A DNA stretch of 6,535 bases from Bacteroidota bacterium. Its GTDB lineage: Bacteria > Bacteroidota > Bacteroidia > Chitinophagales > Chitinophagaceae. Positions within the stretch are counted from its first letter, which is position 1. Each line of letters begins with the position of its first letter. A program made the position numbers and the translations under genes. The stretch lies in contig CANHNT010000115.1 of assembly GCA_947461985.1 (NCBI GenBank), positions 1 to 6,535 of the forward strand, written 5' to 3'. This document shows positions 1 to 5,966 of the stretch, in pieces. Under the pieces are notes generated by a model, which saw only the letters and a list, made by a program, of their open reading frames with translations, did no database searches and was not told where the DNA came from.

Positions 1-558
1 AAAAATACAATTTTAACAACAAGCATTATTACATTATCAATTTTCGGATTATTATTTTCACAATCATCTTGTAAAAAAACAACTCCTCCAGATCCTAACG
101 AAGAAGAATTAGTAACAACATTTAAAATAGTTTTTACTGATTCTGCAGGAACAAATCCATTAGTGACGGCAACTTACAAAGACATTGATGGAGATGGTGG
201 GAACAATCCATCAGTTTTTGATACAATTAAACTTCAGAAGAACACAACATACAATGCAATCATTTTATTGTTAGACGAATCTAAATCACCAACAGATACT
301 ATCAGTAATGAGGTATTAGAAGAAGGCAATGAACATTTAATATGTTTTACACCTTCTAACATCAATACCACAATTGTGCGAACAGATAAGGATATCAATA
401 ATTTAGAAATTGGATTAAGTTCAAAATGGGTTACCAATGCTGCAAGCAATGGAACTACCCAAATCGTTTTACGCCATCAACCTGACAATACAAAAAACGG
501 TAGTTGTTCCATTGGCTCTAGCGATATCGATTTAACTTTTCAAACAATAATTTATTGA
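1..558 (+). CDS. Lipoprotein, 5'-partial (possible 'type 1 periplasmic binding fold' family)
   Basis: The frame is open from base 1 to the TGA at 556-558, giving 185 residues; the start codon lies just left of the window. The first visible residues form a hydrophobic signal segment (about residues 4-20) followed by QSSC with the cysteine at residue 24, so this is a predicted lipoprotein, although Gln at -3 of the lipobox is atypical. A GTG at 163 is in frame, but starting there would delete the signal and lipobox. The mature part has a Pro/Glu-rich linker (PPDPNEEE), then a compact, probably beta-rich domain with an Asp-Gly-rich loop (DIDGDGG), LLLDESKSP, and a tail with LRHQPDNTKNG. From memory, these motifs resemble Bacteroidota lipoproteins often annotated as 'type 1 periplasmic binding fold' and found near TonB-dependent receptors; the neighbouring upstream gene is not visible. 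Biochemical function is unknown. Confidence 0.8.
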   Translation, partial: KNTILTTSIITLSIFGLLFSQSSCKKTTPPDPNEEELVTTFKIVFTDSAGTNPLVTATYKDIDGDGGNNPSVFDTIKLQKNTTYNAIILLLDESKSPTDTISNEVLEEGNEHLICFTPSNINTTIVRTDKDINNLEIGLSSKWVTNAASNGTTQIVLRHQPDNTKNGSCSIGSSDIDLTFQTIIY

Positions 559-572
559 TGTAATCATTTACT

Positions 573-607
573 AAAAAAGCAGGTTTTTATAAACCTGCTT
601 TTTTTTT
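573..607. terminator. Bidirectional intrinsic terminator
   Basis: A perfect 14-bp stem (573-586 pairing with 591-604) with the GC-rich core GCAGG/CCTGC and a TTAT loop is preceded by an A run and followed by a T run to 607. Because the A and T tracts are symmetric, it can stop transcription from both sides. It lies 14 bp after the plus-strand lipoprotein gene, and it is the only terminator-like hairpin downstream of the minus-strand tatC. Confidence 0.9.
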
Positions 608-661
608 CTAAATAGTATAAGCACCACCGTCGATGCACAAAGAAAAAGACCTCGACTGCAA
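608..661 (-). pseudogene. Possible C-terminal remnant of a short-chain dehydrogenase/reductase
   Basis: Between the tatC stop codon and the terminator, the minus strand can be read as LQSRSFSLCIDGGAYTI followed by TAG at 610-608. The pattern (hydrophobic)-(V/I)-D-G-G-(A/hydrophobic)-Y close to a stop codon is typical of the C-terminal strand of classical SDR enzymes, where it is usually preceded by I-T/S-G. No start codon, Rossmann motif or catalytic YxxxK is present, because tatC occupies the adjacent sequence. The terminator directly after the TAG is where an SDR gene would have had one. This is either a fragment left after a deletion or rearrangement, or a chance match over a short stretch. 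Confidence 0.28.
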
Positions 662-665
662 AAAA

Positions 666-1535
666 TTATTTTGAGAAAAACTCTTTTTCTTTTTGAATAT
701 TTTCGTTTTCTACTCGTTTACTAATCATGATGCTTAGCTCAAACAAAATAAACAAGGGAACTGCCACTAAAGTTTGGCTCATCCAATCGGGTGATGGGGT
801 GATAATGGCTGCAACTAATAAAATGATGACATAGGCATATTTTCGATATGCTTGCAAAAATGCTGGCGTTACCAATCCTATTTTGGTTAGCACATAGGAT
901 ATTATGGGTAGCTCAAAAGAAATACCTGTTCCGATGATGATGTTCACCATGTTTTCGATATAGTCGTCGAGTGTGGGTTTGGTTTCGAGCGCTTGCAAGG
1001 TACCAATTTTGAAATTAGACAAAAAGCTAAACGTAAAAGGTGCTAATAAAAAATAGCCAAATGAAACACCCATTAAAAAGAAAAAAGTTACCCAAAAAAT
1101 AGAACCCCGTGTGTTTTTAATTTCTCGTGGGGTAAGTGCTGGTTTAATAAAGTTCCAAAACTCCCAAAAAATATAAGGAAAAGCAATGATGAAACCTCCT
1201 ATGAAAGCAATGCTGATGCTGCTCATAAATTGTGATCCAAATTGGGTTACTTGCATTTGCACATTGGGTGCAGGCATGCATAAAGCATCGCCCATGTGAA
1301 GCTTGTGTCCAAGATTGCAAAGCCCTGAATAGGTAATAAAATCAGAGCGCATAGGACCATAAATGATGTGGTCGAAAATCCAATCTATTTTAATAAAAAT
1401 GGCAATGGCAAAAATTATAATTGCAATAACAGATCGAACCAAATGCCAACGCAAGGCTTCGAGGTGATCTACGAAACCCATCTCTTGCTTTTTGGGGCCT
1501 TTATTTTTTGATGTATGAATGATAGGTAATGCCAA
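666..1535 (-). CDS. tatC: Sec-independent (twin-arginine) protein translocase subunit TatC
   Basis: TatC is the inner-membrane receptor of the Tat pathway. It binds the twin-arginine signal peptide of folded cargo and recruits TatA-type subunits; no tatA/tatB gene is in the window. Family signatures in the 289 residues are FVDHLEALR at 21-29 (Glu26 lies in the signal-peptide-binding N-terminal motif), KPALTPRE at 131-138 after TM2, FELP at 207-210 in TM4 (equivalent to the E. coli Phe-Glu pair), and TPSPDWMSQTLVAVP at 246-260 between TM5 and TM6. Six hydrophobic segments fall near 33-50, 106-128, 145-168, 193-214, 230-246 and 252-272. The first periplasmic loop (about 55-100) is long and holds Cys73 and Cys86. 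The start is uncertain: residue 1 is a TTG only 10 bp after the DUF1573 stop codon, and the first in-frame ATG is Met19 (1481), which would still keep the HLEALR motif. The gene is probably co-transcribed with DUF1573. Confidence 0.96.
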   Translation of the reverse strand: MALPIIHTSKNKGPKKQEMGFVDHLEALRWHLVRSVIAIIIFAIAIFIKIDWIFDHIIYGPMRSDFITYSGLCNLGHKLHMGDALCMPAPNVQMQVTQFGSQFMSSISIAFIGGFIIAFPYIFWEFWNFIKPALTPREIKNTRGSIFWVTFFFLMGVSFGYFLLAPFTFSFLSNFKIGTLQALETKPTLDDYIENMVNIIIGTGISFELPIISYVLTKIGLVTPAFLQAYRKYAYVIILLVAAIITPSPDWMSQTLVAVPLFILFELSIMISKRVENENIQKEKEFFSK

Positions 1536-1545
1536 TGAATGTTTT

Positions 1546-2058
1546 TTATTTTTTTTCTACTTCAGCCGTAAAGCCTATTGAGAAGGGTGAATCGTCTGTA
1601 TTGGCGATAATTAAGGCATTTTTGTTGACTAATCCTTCTTTTCCTGCACTGTTAAACTCTAATGTAATGATGGCTTCGGCACCTGGCAAAATAGGTTCTT
1701 TTGGGAATGAAGGAGCTGTGCATCCACATGACGTTTGAACATTTGAAATCATTAACGGATTGCTACCAGTATTTTTCACAGTCCAATTATGACGTACTTT
1801 ATCCCCATCTTTCATTTTTCCAAAATCGAACTTCGTATTAGGAACGTCCATAGTCGTTTTTGGCATTGCTTTCATTTCTTCATCACGCTTTGCCTTATCA
1901 TCTGAAGAAATTTTAACTTCTTCATGTTTGTGCTCTTCACCTATTTTATATTTGTTGAATAAGGCATTTTGACTAACGCCACTTAATTCAACTAAAGCAA
2001 TGGCAAATACAGATAAAGCAAGAACGGTTAAAAGTATAGTTTTTAATGTTGCATTCAT
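1546..2058 (-). CDS. DUF1573 domain protein, membrane-anchored or secreted
   Basis: This is a DUF1573 family protein, 170 residues from the ATG at 2058. A TTG at 2079 would add seven residues, but they lie in the predicted promoter, so the ATG is preferred. An N-terminal hydrophobic helix (about residues 5-26) acts as signal peptide or anchor. A charged, His-containing linker (GEEHKHEEVK, about 40-49) leads to the domain at about 70-168, an Ig/ASH-like beta sandwich. The family hallmark TSCGCTAPSFPKEPILPG follows NPLMISNVQ, with Cys111 and Cys113 spaced as Cys-Gly-Cys, and the WTVKNTG and LEFNSAGKEG strands are present. The domain should lie outside the inner membrane. The cysteine pair suggests a redox, metal or structural role, but no reaction is established. 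The stop codon is 10 bp before the tatC start, so the two genes look like an operon. Whether the protein is a Tat or Sec substrate cannot be told; no twin-arginine motif is seen. Confidence 0.9.
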   Translation of the reverse strand: MNATLKTILLTVLALSVFAIALVELSGVSQNALFNKYKIGEEHKHEEVKISSDDKAKRDEEMKAMPKTTMDVPNTKFDFGKMKDGDKVRHNWTVKNTGSNPLMISNVQTSCGCTAPSFPKEPILPGAEAIITLEFNSAGKEGLVNKNALIIANTDDSPFSIGFTAEVEKK

Positions 2059-2063
2059 GTTTG

Positions 2064-2093
2064 CAAATATATAGTTCAATTACGAATGAACAA
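2064..2093 (-). promoter_or_regulatory. Bacteroidota-type promoter for DUF1573-tatC
   Basis: On the minus strand TTG (2093-2091) is separated by exactly 19 bp from TATATTTG (2071-2064), matching the Bacteroidota housekeeping consensus TTG-N19-TAnnTTTG. The -7 element ends only 5 bp before the ATG at 2058, so transcription would begin at or within a few bases of the start codon and the mRNA would be nearly leaderless. Confidence 0.55.
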
Positions 2094-2101
2094 TTACGAA
2101 T
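2077..2101. repeat. 11-bp direct repeat across the DUF1573 promoter
   Basis: CAATTACGAAT occurs at 2077-2087 and again at 2091-2101, separated by GAA (14-bp period). The copies cover the -33 element and much of the spacer of the predicted promoter. They could be a regulator site or a simple slippage duplication. Confidence 0.6.
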
Positions 2102-2221
2102 ATTATGAAAAATATGTGAACGTTTTTATTTTTACCACAGCGTAAAAAGAATTAAACAAGGAGAAATCTGAAAAAATTATGAGGGGAAATTTTATTTTTA
2201 TTTAGAGAAAATAGATGAAAA

Positions 2222-2668
2222 TTATAAACTATTTTTTCTTTTTGATTTAAAAAAATCTTTCATTAATTGAGCACATTCATCTTGCAAAACGCCTTTTTCA
2301 ATGGCTGTTTTAGGATGAAAAGGCGATTTATGGCAGTAGGTGTGTGAACCATTTTTATCATCTGAAGCACCGTAGACAATTTTGCCTATTTTACTCCAAT
2401 TGAGCGCCCCTGCACACATCAAACAAGGTTCAACCGTAACGTATAAAGTAGCCTCGGGCAAATATTTGCTACCCAATGAATCAAATGCCGATGTCAATGC
2501 TAAAATTTCGGCATGAGCCGTGGCATCATTCAATAGTTCTACTTGATTATGGGCTTTTGCTAAAATTTGATTATTCATCACTAACACAGCTCCCACAGGT
2601 ACTTCGTCTTTTTCAAATGCTTTTTTTGCTTCTTGCAAAGCTAATTTCATGTAATGTTCTGAAGTCAT
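2222..2668 (-). CDS. tadA: tRNA-specific adenosine deaminase TadA (CDA-fold deaminase)
   Basis: The predicted enzyme is a zinc-dependent deaminase that converts the wobble adenosine-34 of tRNA-Arg(ACG) to inosine in the cytoplasm. The 148 residues carry the full CDA-fold signature: DEVPVGAVLV at 21-30, the His-Ala-Glu motif in ATAHAE (His52 zinc ligand, Glu54 proton shuttle), and PCLMC at 81-85 (Cys82 and Cys85 zinc ligands). HNQVELLNDATAHAE resembles the TadA substrate loop, and the tail EKGVLQDECAQLMKDFFKSKR is the usual TadA C-terminal helix with basic residues that contact tRNA. Length and start (ATG at 2668) fit the family. A guanine-deaminase-type relative is the main alternative but fits the tail less well. 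The gene lies 51 bp downstream of the small lipoprotein gene on the same strand and may be co-transcribed; no clear promoter of its own was seen. The 163 bp between its stop codon and the DUF1573 start contain only that gene's promoter and AT-rich sequence. Confidence 0.93.
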   Translation of the reverse strand: MTSEHYMKLALQEAKKAFEKDEVPVGAVLVMNNQILAKAHNQVELLNDATAHAEILALTSAFDSLGSKYLPEATLYVTVEPCLMCAGALNWSKIGKIVYGASDDKNGSHTYCHKSPFHPKTAIEKGVLQDECAQLMKDFFKSKRKNSL

Positions 2669-2719
2669 TTTAGTTTAGAAAGTTTAGGAGTTTAAAATAA
2701 AAAGTATGAACGAATCAAA

Positions 2720-3100
2720 TTACTTAATTGTCAAATTTACTTTTCCTTCGCCAATGAGCGGTTTTTTAATTTTACCTACATGAATATTGTATGAATTGCC
2801 TTCATAGTCAAATGAAATATCTTCATTTTCACCAACCATTTTTTCATCTAAAATTTTATCGTCACGTTTGATTGTAATATCGGCTTCTTTTCGAGTAACA
2901 TTTCCAATCATGATAATTACACTGCCATCGGTTCCTTCAATTATTTTTTGTGCATTCGATTCCATTAAACTTTCAATGCCTTTTTCAGGAATGTTTAAAT
3001 GATGTTTACTTTCTGATTTTGACGTTATTGCAGATTTTGGTTCGTCTTTGCAGCTCAATAAAAATAAAATAAGTGTTATGGAAAGTAATAGTTGTTTCAT
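2720..3100 (-). CDS. Small lipoprotein of unknown function, possibly surface-exposed
   Basis: The 126-residue product starts at the ATG at 3100 with a typical lipoprotein signal: basic MKQ, a leucine-rich core, and LLSC with the lipid-attachment cysteine at residue 17. The mature N-terminus is CKDEP. A lysine followed by acidic residues right after the cysteine resembles the lipoprotein export signal described in Bacteroidota that sends lipoproteins to the cell surface, so outer-leaflet exposure is possible. A polar linker (about 18-40) is followed by a small domain (about 41-126) with predicted beta strands (SVIIMIGNV, ADITIKRD, SYNIHVGKI, KVNLTIK). No family is recognised and no catalytic motif is evident; the short strands separated by charged turns suggest a compact binding or structural domain. 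It has a plausible promoter at 3121-3150, and tadA follows 51 bp downstream. Confidence 0.85.
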   Translation of the reverse strand: MKQLLLSITLILFLLSCKDEPKSAITSKSESKHHLNIPEKGIESLMESNAQKIIEGTDGSVIIMIGNVTRKEADITIKRDDKILDEKMVGENEDISFDYEGNSYNIHVGKIKKPLIGEGKVNLTIK

Positions 3101-3120
3101 TGTATAAAATTTTAGATACT

Positions 3121-3150
3121 CAAAAGTAGAAAATTTGGTGAGATGTTAAA
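3121..3150 (-). promoter_or_regulatory. Candidate Bacteroidota promoter for the small lipoprotein
   Basis: TACTTTTG (3128-3121, minus strand) matches the -7 consensus TAnnTTTG, with a TTT (3150-3148; consensus TTG) 19 bp further upstream. The start codon at 3100 would sit about 15 bp after the predicted transcription start. The -33 part overlaps a 7-bp tandem repeat (ATGTTAA, 3143-3156) that also contains the ORF6N stop codon. Confidence 0.4.
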
Positions 3151-3152
3151 TG

Positions 3153-3701
3153 TTAAATATTTTTTGGCTTTGTTTTAAAACCAACAGGATTTCTTTCTGG
3201 AAGTACTTCTTCTTTTTTAACTCTTAATTCATCAATGAGTTTAAAAATAGTTTCTATTTCATCATCGTGCATTTTTACATCAAAGCCAAGGTTCATTATT
3301 TTTTTATCTATCTTTTCTAATTTCAACAGCACTTCTTTATTATCCAAAACCGCATTTCTAAGTTTTGTAAATAAACGTATTATTTGAATATTCACTTCAA
3401 TAGCTCTCTCACTGTTTAAAACACTCGATAACATAGCAACGCCTTGTTCTGTAAAGGCTTTAGGCAAATATCTTACACCTCCCCAACTTGAGGTCACAAT
3501 TTGTGACCTCAAGTTTTCCCATTCAATATCTGTAAGAGAAAACATAAAGTCTTCAGGAAATCGAATAAGATTTCTTTTAATACTCTGATTTAAAATTTTT
3601 GTTTCAACACCATACATTTCAGCTAAATCTCTATCAAGCATTACTTTTTGTCCTCTGATATGGTATATTTTATTGACTATTTGTCCATCTGTTAAAAGCA
3701 T
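3153..3701 (-). CDS. ORF6N-domain DNA-binding protein (phage/KilA-N-like)
   Basis: The 182-residue product has an N-terminal ORF6N domain (about residues 6-95), a family found in phage antirepressor-like proteins and in many Bacteroidota chromosomes. Typical motifs are IYHIRGQKVMLDRDLAEMYGV, ILNQSIKRNLIRFPEDFMF, NLRSQIVTSSWGGVRYLP and AFTEQGVAMLSSVL. The rest is helical and charged (about 105-170, with IQIIRLFTKLR and LLKLEKIDKKI), probably a coiled coil for oligomerisation, with a basic tail. The domain implies DNA binding and likely transcriptional control; the target is unknown. ATG at 3701 is preceded by a good -7 element. The gene sits between ligA and a lipoprotein gene without phage partners, so it looks like a solitary accessory gene. 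The stretch encoding NLRSQIVTSS is a perfect 31-bp DNA palindrome, and a related palindrome lies upstream of the promoter, which raises the possibility of autoregulation. Confidence 0.9.
   Translation of the reverse strand: MLLTDGQIVNKIYHIRGQKVMLDRDLAEMYGVETKILNQSIKRNLIRFPEDFMFSLTDIEWENLRSQIVTSSWGGVRYLPKAFTEQGVAMLSSVLNSERAIEVNIQIIRLFTKLRNAVLDNKEVLLKLEKIDKKIMNLGFDVKMHDDEIETIFKLIDELRVKKEEVLPERNPVGFKTKPKNI
3485..3515. repeat. Perfect 31-bp palindrome inside the ORF6N coding sequence
   Basis: The arms AACTTGAGGTCACAA and TTGTGACCTCAAGTT are exact reverse complements around a single central base (3500). The palindrome encodes NLRSQIVTSS on the minus strand. A long, mismatch-free palindrome with a one-base centre looks more like a site for a dimeric DNA-binding protein, or a cruciform, than an RNA terminator; no T tract follows. 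In mRNA it could also fold into a stem that occludes translation. Confidence 0.95.
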
Positions 3702-3723
3702 AAAGTAGGTTATAATTAATTTT

Positions 3724-3731
3724 CAAATATA
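3724..3731 (-). promoter_or_regulatory. -7 element of a candidate promoter for the ORF6N gene
   Basis: TATATTTG on the minus strand (3731-3724) matches TAnnTTTG and would place the transcription start about 15-20 bp before the ORF6N ATG at 3701. No TTG lies at the standard 19-bp distance. The nearest one is inside the upstream palindrome with a spacer of about 24 bp, so the palindrome occupies or abuts the -33 region. Confidence 0.4.
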
Positions 3732-3743
3732 TAAAATTTTATA

Positions 3744-3775
3744 AATTGGATGTCGCAAATTGCGACTTTAAGTTT
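3744..3775. repeat. Diverged second copy of the ORF6N palindrome, upstream of its promoter
   Basis: The core GTCGCAA-A-TTGCGAC (3752-3766) is a perfect 15-bp palindrome. Aligned on the minus strand with the coding palindrome, the surrounding 32 bases agree at 24 positions. Two of the differences are compensatory (GTCAC/GTGAC against GTCGC/GCGAC), so core symmetry is kept. The copy lies 43-74 bp upstream of the ORF6N start codon and touches the ligA stop codon. Its position suits an operator; the alternative is a scrap of a second ORF6N gene. Confidence 0.7.
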
Positions 3776-5855
3776 ACTCCACCAACTTCAAAAATTCTTC
3801 TTCACTTAAAATAGTTACAGTACCCAATTTCTTTGCTTTTTCTAATTTGCTTCCAGCATCTTCACCTACAACTAGGTAATTTAATTTTGTACTAACGCTT
3901 CCTATAATCGTTCCTCCATTTTTTTCAGCAATGGCTTCGGCTTCGTTTCTTTTCATGGAAAGTGTGCCAGTAAATAAAAATGTTTTGCCAATTAAACTGC
4001 CACTCATGGCTTCATTTTTTTGTATGTTAGCCAAACAAACGCCTTCTTTTTCTAGCGCTTCTAAAATGGATCTGTTATCATGATGTGAGAAAAATTCTAC
4101 AATGGAAGTAGCTACTTTTTCACCAACATCTTCTATGGTTAATAAATCTTCTTTTGTTTTATGGTATAAGTCGGTTAAGTGTGAAACCTTTCGTGCTAAA
4201 GCCTTTGCAGTTGTTTCACCAACATAACGAATACCCAAACCAAATATTAAACGATGCAGAGGTTGTGCCTTCGATTTTTCAATAGCTTCTTTCAAATTCA
4301 ACATCGATTTTTCACCAAAGCCTTCCAATGTTTTTAATTGATCATAAGGCAAATGATAAATGCCTACAATGTTTTTTAAAAACCCTTGTTCAAAAAATCG
4401 TCTGACTAAAGCATCTCCTAATCCACGAATATCCAAAGCATCTTTTGATGCATAATGTGCAATTTTTTCAATGACTTGTGCTTCGCAATTGATATTGGTG
4501 CAGCGCCAAACAGCTTCGCCTTCAGGCTTATAAAGTTGTTCGTTACAAACAGGACAAGCCGTTGGAAAAACGATTTCCTGTTCACTTCCATCCCTTAATT
4601 CAGGAAATGATTTTACAATATAGGGTATGACATCGCCTGCACGTTCAATCAACACCGTATCACCTATCATCAATTGTTTTTCTTTAATGACATCTTCATT
4701 AAACATGGATAACGAAGAAATTGTAACACCACCTACAGCCACAGGTTCAATTTTTGCCACAGGCGTAACACTGCCCGTTCGACCCACTTGATATTCTACA
4801 TTCAATAATTTGCTGCTAGCTTGTCGGGCTTTAAATTTAAACGCAATGGCCCATCGAGGATGATGTGAAGTTTGTCCAATTTTTTCTTGCAAATCCAAGC
4901 GATTTACTTTAATCACCATGCCATCAATTTCATACGGTAGGTTGTCGCGCTTTTGTTCAAATTCTTGTACATAATTGGTAACTTCATCTATTGAAGAAAA
5001 TGTTTTAATATTTTCTAATGAAGTCTTAAAACCCAATGATGACAAGGACTCTAACATGCCTCTATGGGTTTGCATATGAGGATGAGTTGTTTTATTTTCT
5101 TGCAAAGAAGTATAACTCACATTATACAAAAACGCATCTAAATTTCGTTTAGCGACTTCTTTTGGATCTTTAATTCGCAAACTACCACTGGCAGCATTAC
5201 GAGCATTAGCCATTGGTTGCTGTCCATCAGCAATGAGTTTATTGTTATATTCTGCAAATCGTTTTTTAGTGATTACGACTTCGCCCCTTATTTCAACTTG
5301 TTTTAAATGGTACTTACTTATTTCAGCTTTAATGGGAATAGAACGAATTTGTTTTGTGTTCATCGTGATGTCATCACCTTCGGTTCCATTGCCTCTTGTA
5401 GCACCTCTTGTGAGTTCATCATTTTCATAAACCAATGAAATGCTGGCCCCATCAAATTTAGGTTCCACACAATATTCGACGGTTGATTCGCCACTTAATT
5501 CTTTACATTTTCTGTCCCAATCGAGTAAGTCTTCTGCATTGTAACTATTTTCTAAACTCAACATGGGCACCAAATGAGCTACCGTTGAAAAACTGGTGTT
5601 TAAGCCTTTTGCAACCCGTTGTGTTGGCGATGTAGGGGTTATGAAAATGGGATTTTGTTCTTCAAATGTTTTTAATTTTTTGAATAACATATCATATTCT
5701 ACATCGGCAAGTACAGGGTTGTCTTGCACATAATATTTCCAATCGGCATATTCAATAATGTCTCTTACAATAGCTAAATCATTTTCATTTATTTCACTTG
5801 TTTGAAAATGTTTTGCTTGCTCTAAAAATAGTTTTTCTTGTTCTATTGAATACAT
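3774..5855 (-). CDS. ligA: NAD+-dependent DNA ligase LigA
   Basis: LigA seals nicks in duplex DNA during replication and repair, using NAD+ to form a ligase-AMP intermediate. All family domains are present in 693 residues, close to the usual length. Domain Ia (about 25-70) has the NMN-binding YYVQDNPVLADVEYD motif. The adenylation domain has EPKFDGAS with nucleophile Lys133, then TRGNGTEGDD, RGEVV at 190-194, NARNAASGSLR and EIDGMVIKVN (Lys316). The OB fold contains YQVGRTGSVTPVAKIEPV. The zinc finger ligands are Cys434, Cys437, Cys452 and Cys457. Helix-hairpin-helix repeats lie at about 475-600 (IRGLGD, LEGFGEKS, GLGIRYVGE, IEDVGEKVA), and a BRCT domain lies at about 617-693 (GKTFLFTGTL, NYLVVGEDAGSKLEKA). 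The start is ATG at 5855. The RES toxin gene lies 111 bp upstream on the same strand; a weak promoter in the gap suggests separate transcription. Confidence 0.99.
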   Translation of the reverse strand: MYSIEQEKLFLEQAKHFQTSEINENDLAIVRDIIEYADWKYYVQDNPVLADVEYDMLFKKLKTFEEQNPIFITPTSPTQRVAKGLNTSFSTVAHLVPMLSLENSYNAEDLLDWDRKCKELSGESTVEYCVEPKFDGASISLVYENDELTRGATRGNGTEGDDITMNTKQIRSIPIKAEISKYHLKQVEIRGEVVITKKRFAEYNNKLIADGQQPMANARNAASGSLRIKDPKEVAKRNLDAFLYNVSYTSLQENKTTHPHMQTHRGMLESLSSLGFKTSLENIKTFSSIDEVTNYVQEFEQKRDNLPYEIDGMVIKVNRLDLQEKIGQTSHHPRWAIAFKFKARQASSKLLNVEYQVGRTGSVTPVAKIEPVAVGGVTISSLSMFNEDVIKEKQLMIGDTVLIERAGDVIPYIVKSFPELRDGSEQEIVFPTACPVCNEQLYKPEGEAVWRCTNINCEAQVIEKIAHYASKDALDIRGLGDALVRRFFEQGFLKNIVGIYHLPYDQLKTLEGFGEKSMLNLKEAIEKSKAQPLHRLIFGLGIRYVGETTAKALARKVSHLTDLYHKTKEDLLTIEDVGEKVATSIVEFFSHHDNRSILEALEKEGVCLANIQKNEAMSGSLIGKTFLFTGTLSMKRNEAEAIAEKNGGTIIGSVSTKLNYLVVGEDAGSKLEKAKKLGTVTILSEEEFLKLVE

Positions 5856-5876
5856 ATTGATTATTTAATTTTGCCA

Positions 5877-5906
5877 CAAAGGCAATAAAGCTCGAAGTTA
5901 CATAAA
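5877..5906 (-). promoter_or_regulatory. Weak candidate promoter for ligA
   Basis: TGCCTTTG (5884-5877, minus strand) differs from TAnnTTTG at one consensus base. A TTT lies 19 bp upstream (5906-5904), where TTG is expected. The -7 element overlaps a short inverted repeat (TTGCC/GGCAA, 5871-5885). The predicted leader would be about 15-20 nt before the ATG at 5855. Confidence 0.28.
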
Positions 5907-5966
5907 GAAATTATTTAAGAAAATACATCTGTGATGTTCTGTGAAATCTATTTCGAATATCAATGT

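Noticed and set aside
163..558. GTG start giving a 131-residue soluble protein
   Set aside because: The frame is open to base 1 and the upstream codons encode a lipoprotein signal with a cysteine at the expected place.
2059..2079. TTG-initiated seven-residue N-terminal extension of the DUF1573 protein
   Set aside because: The codons overlap the predicted -7 element and spacer, and the ATG at 2058 begins directly at a normal signal/anchor sequence.
2102..2221. Possible small RNA or tiny gene between DUF1573 and tadA (ATG near 2180 with an AGGAG-like sequence upstream)
   Set aside because: The frame closes after eight codons, and no convincing hairpin or terminator was found in this AT-rich stretch.
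3485..3515. The ORF6N palindrome as an intrinsic terminator
   Set aside because: It lies inside an intact coding domain, has no adjacent T tract on either strand, and its one-base centre is not a terminator loop.
5233..5430. Plus-strand open frame antisense to ligA (and similar ones at 1529-1738, 2476-2673, 5941-6165 and 6158-6409)
   Set aside because: All are shadows of well-supported minus-strand genes, with no recognisable domain, promoter or ribosome site.
5871..5885. Short inverted repeat TTGCC-ACAAA-GGCAA as a ligA operator or terminator
   Set aside because: The arms are only 5 bp with no T tract; it is too weak to call alone and was noted only within the promoter and repeat observations.
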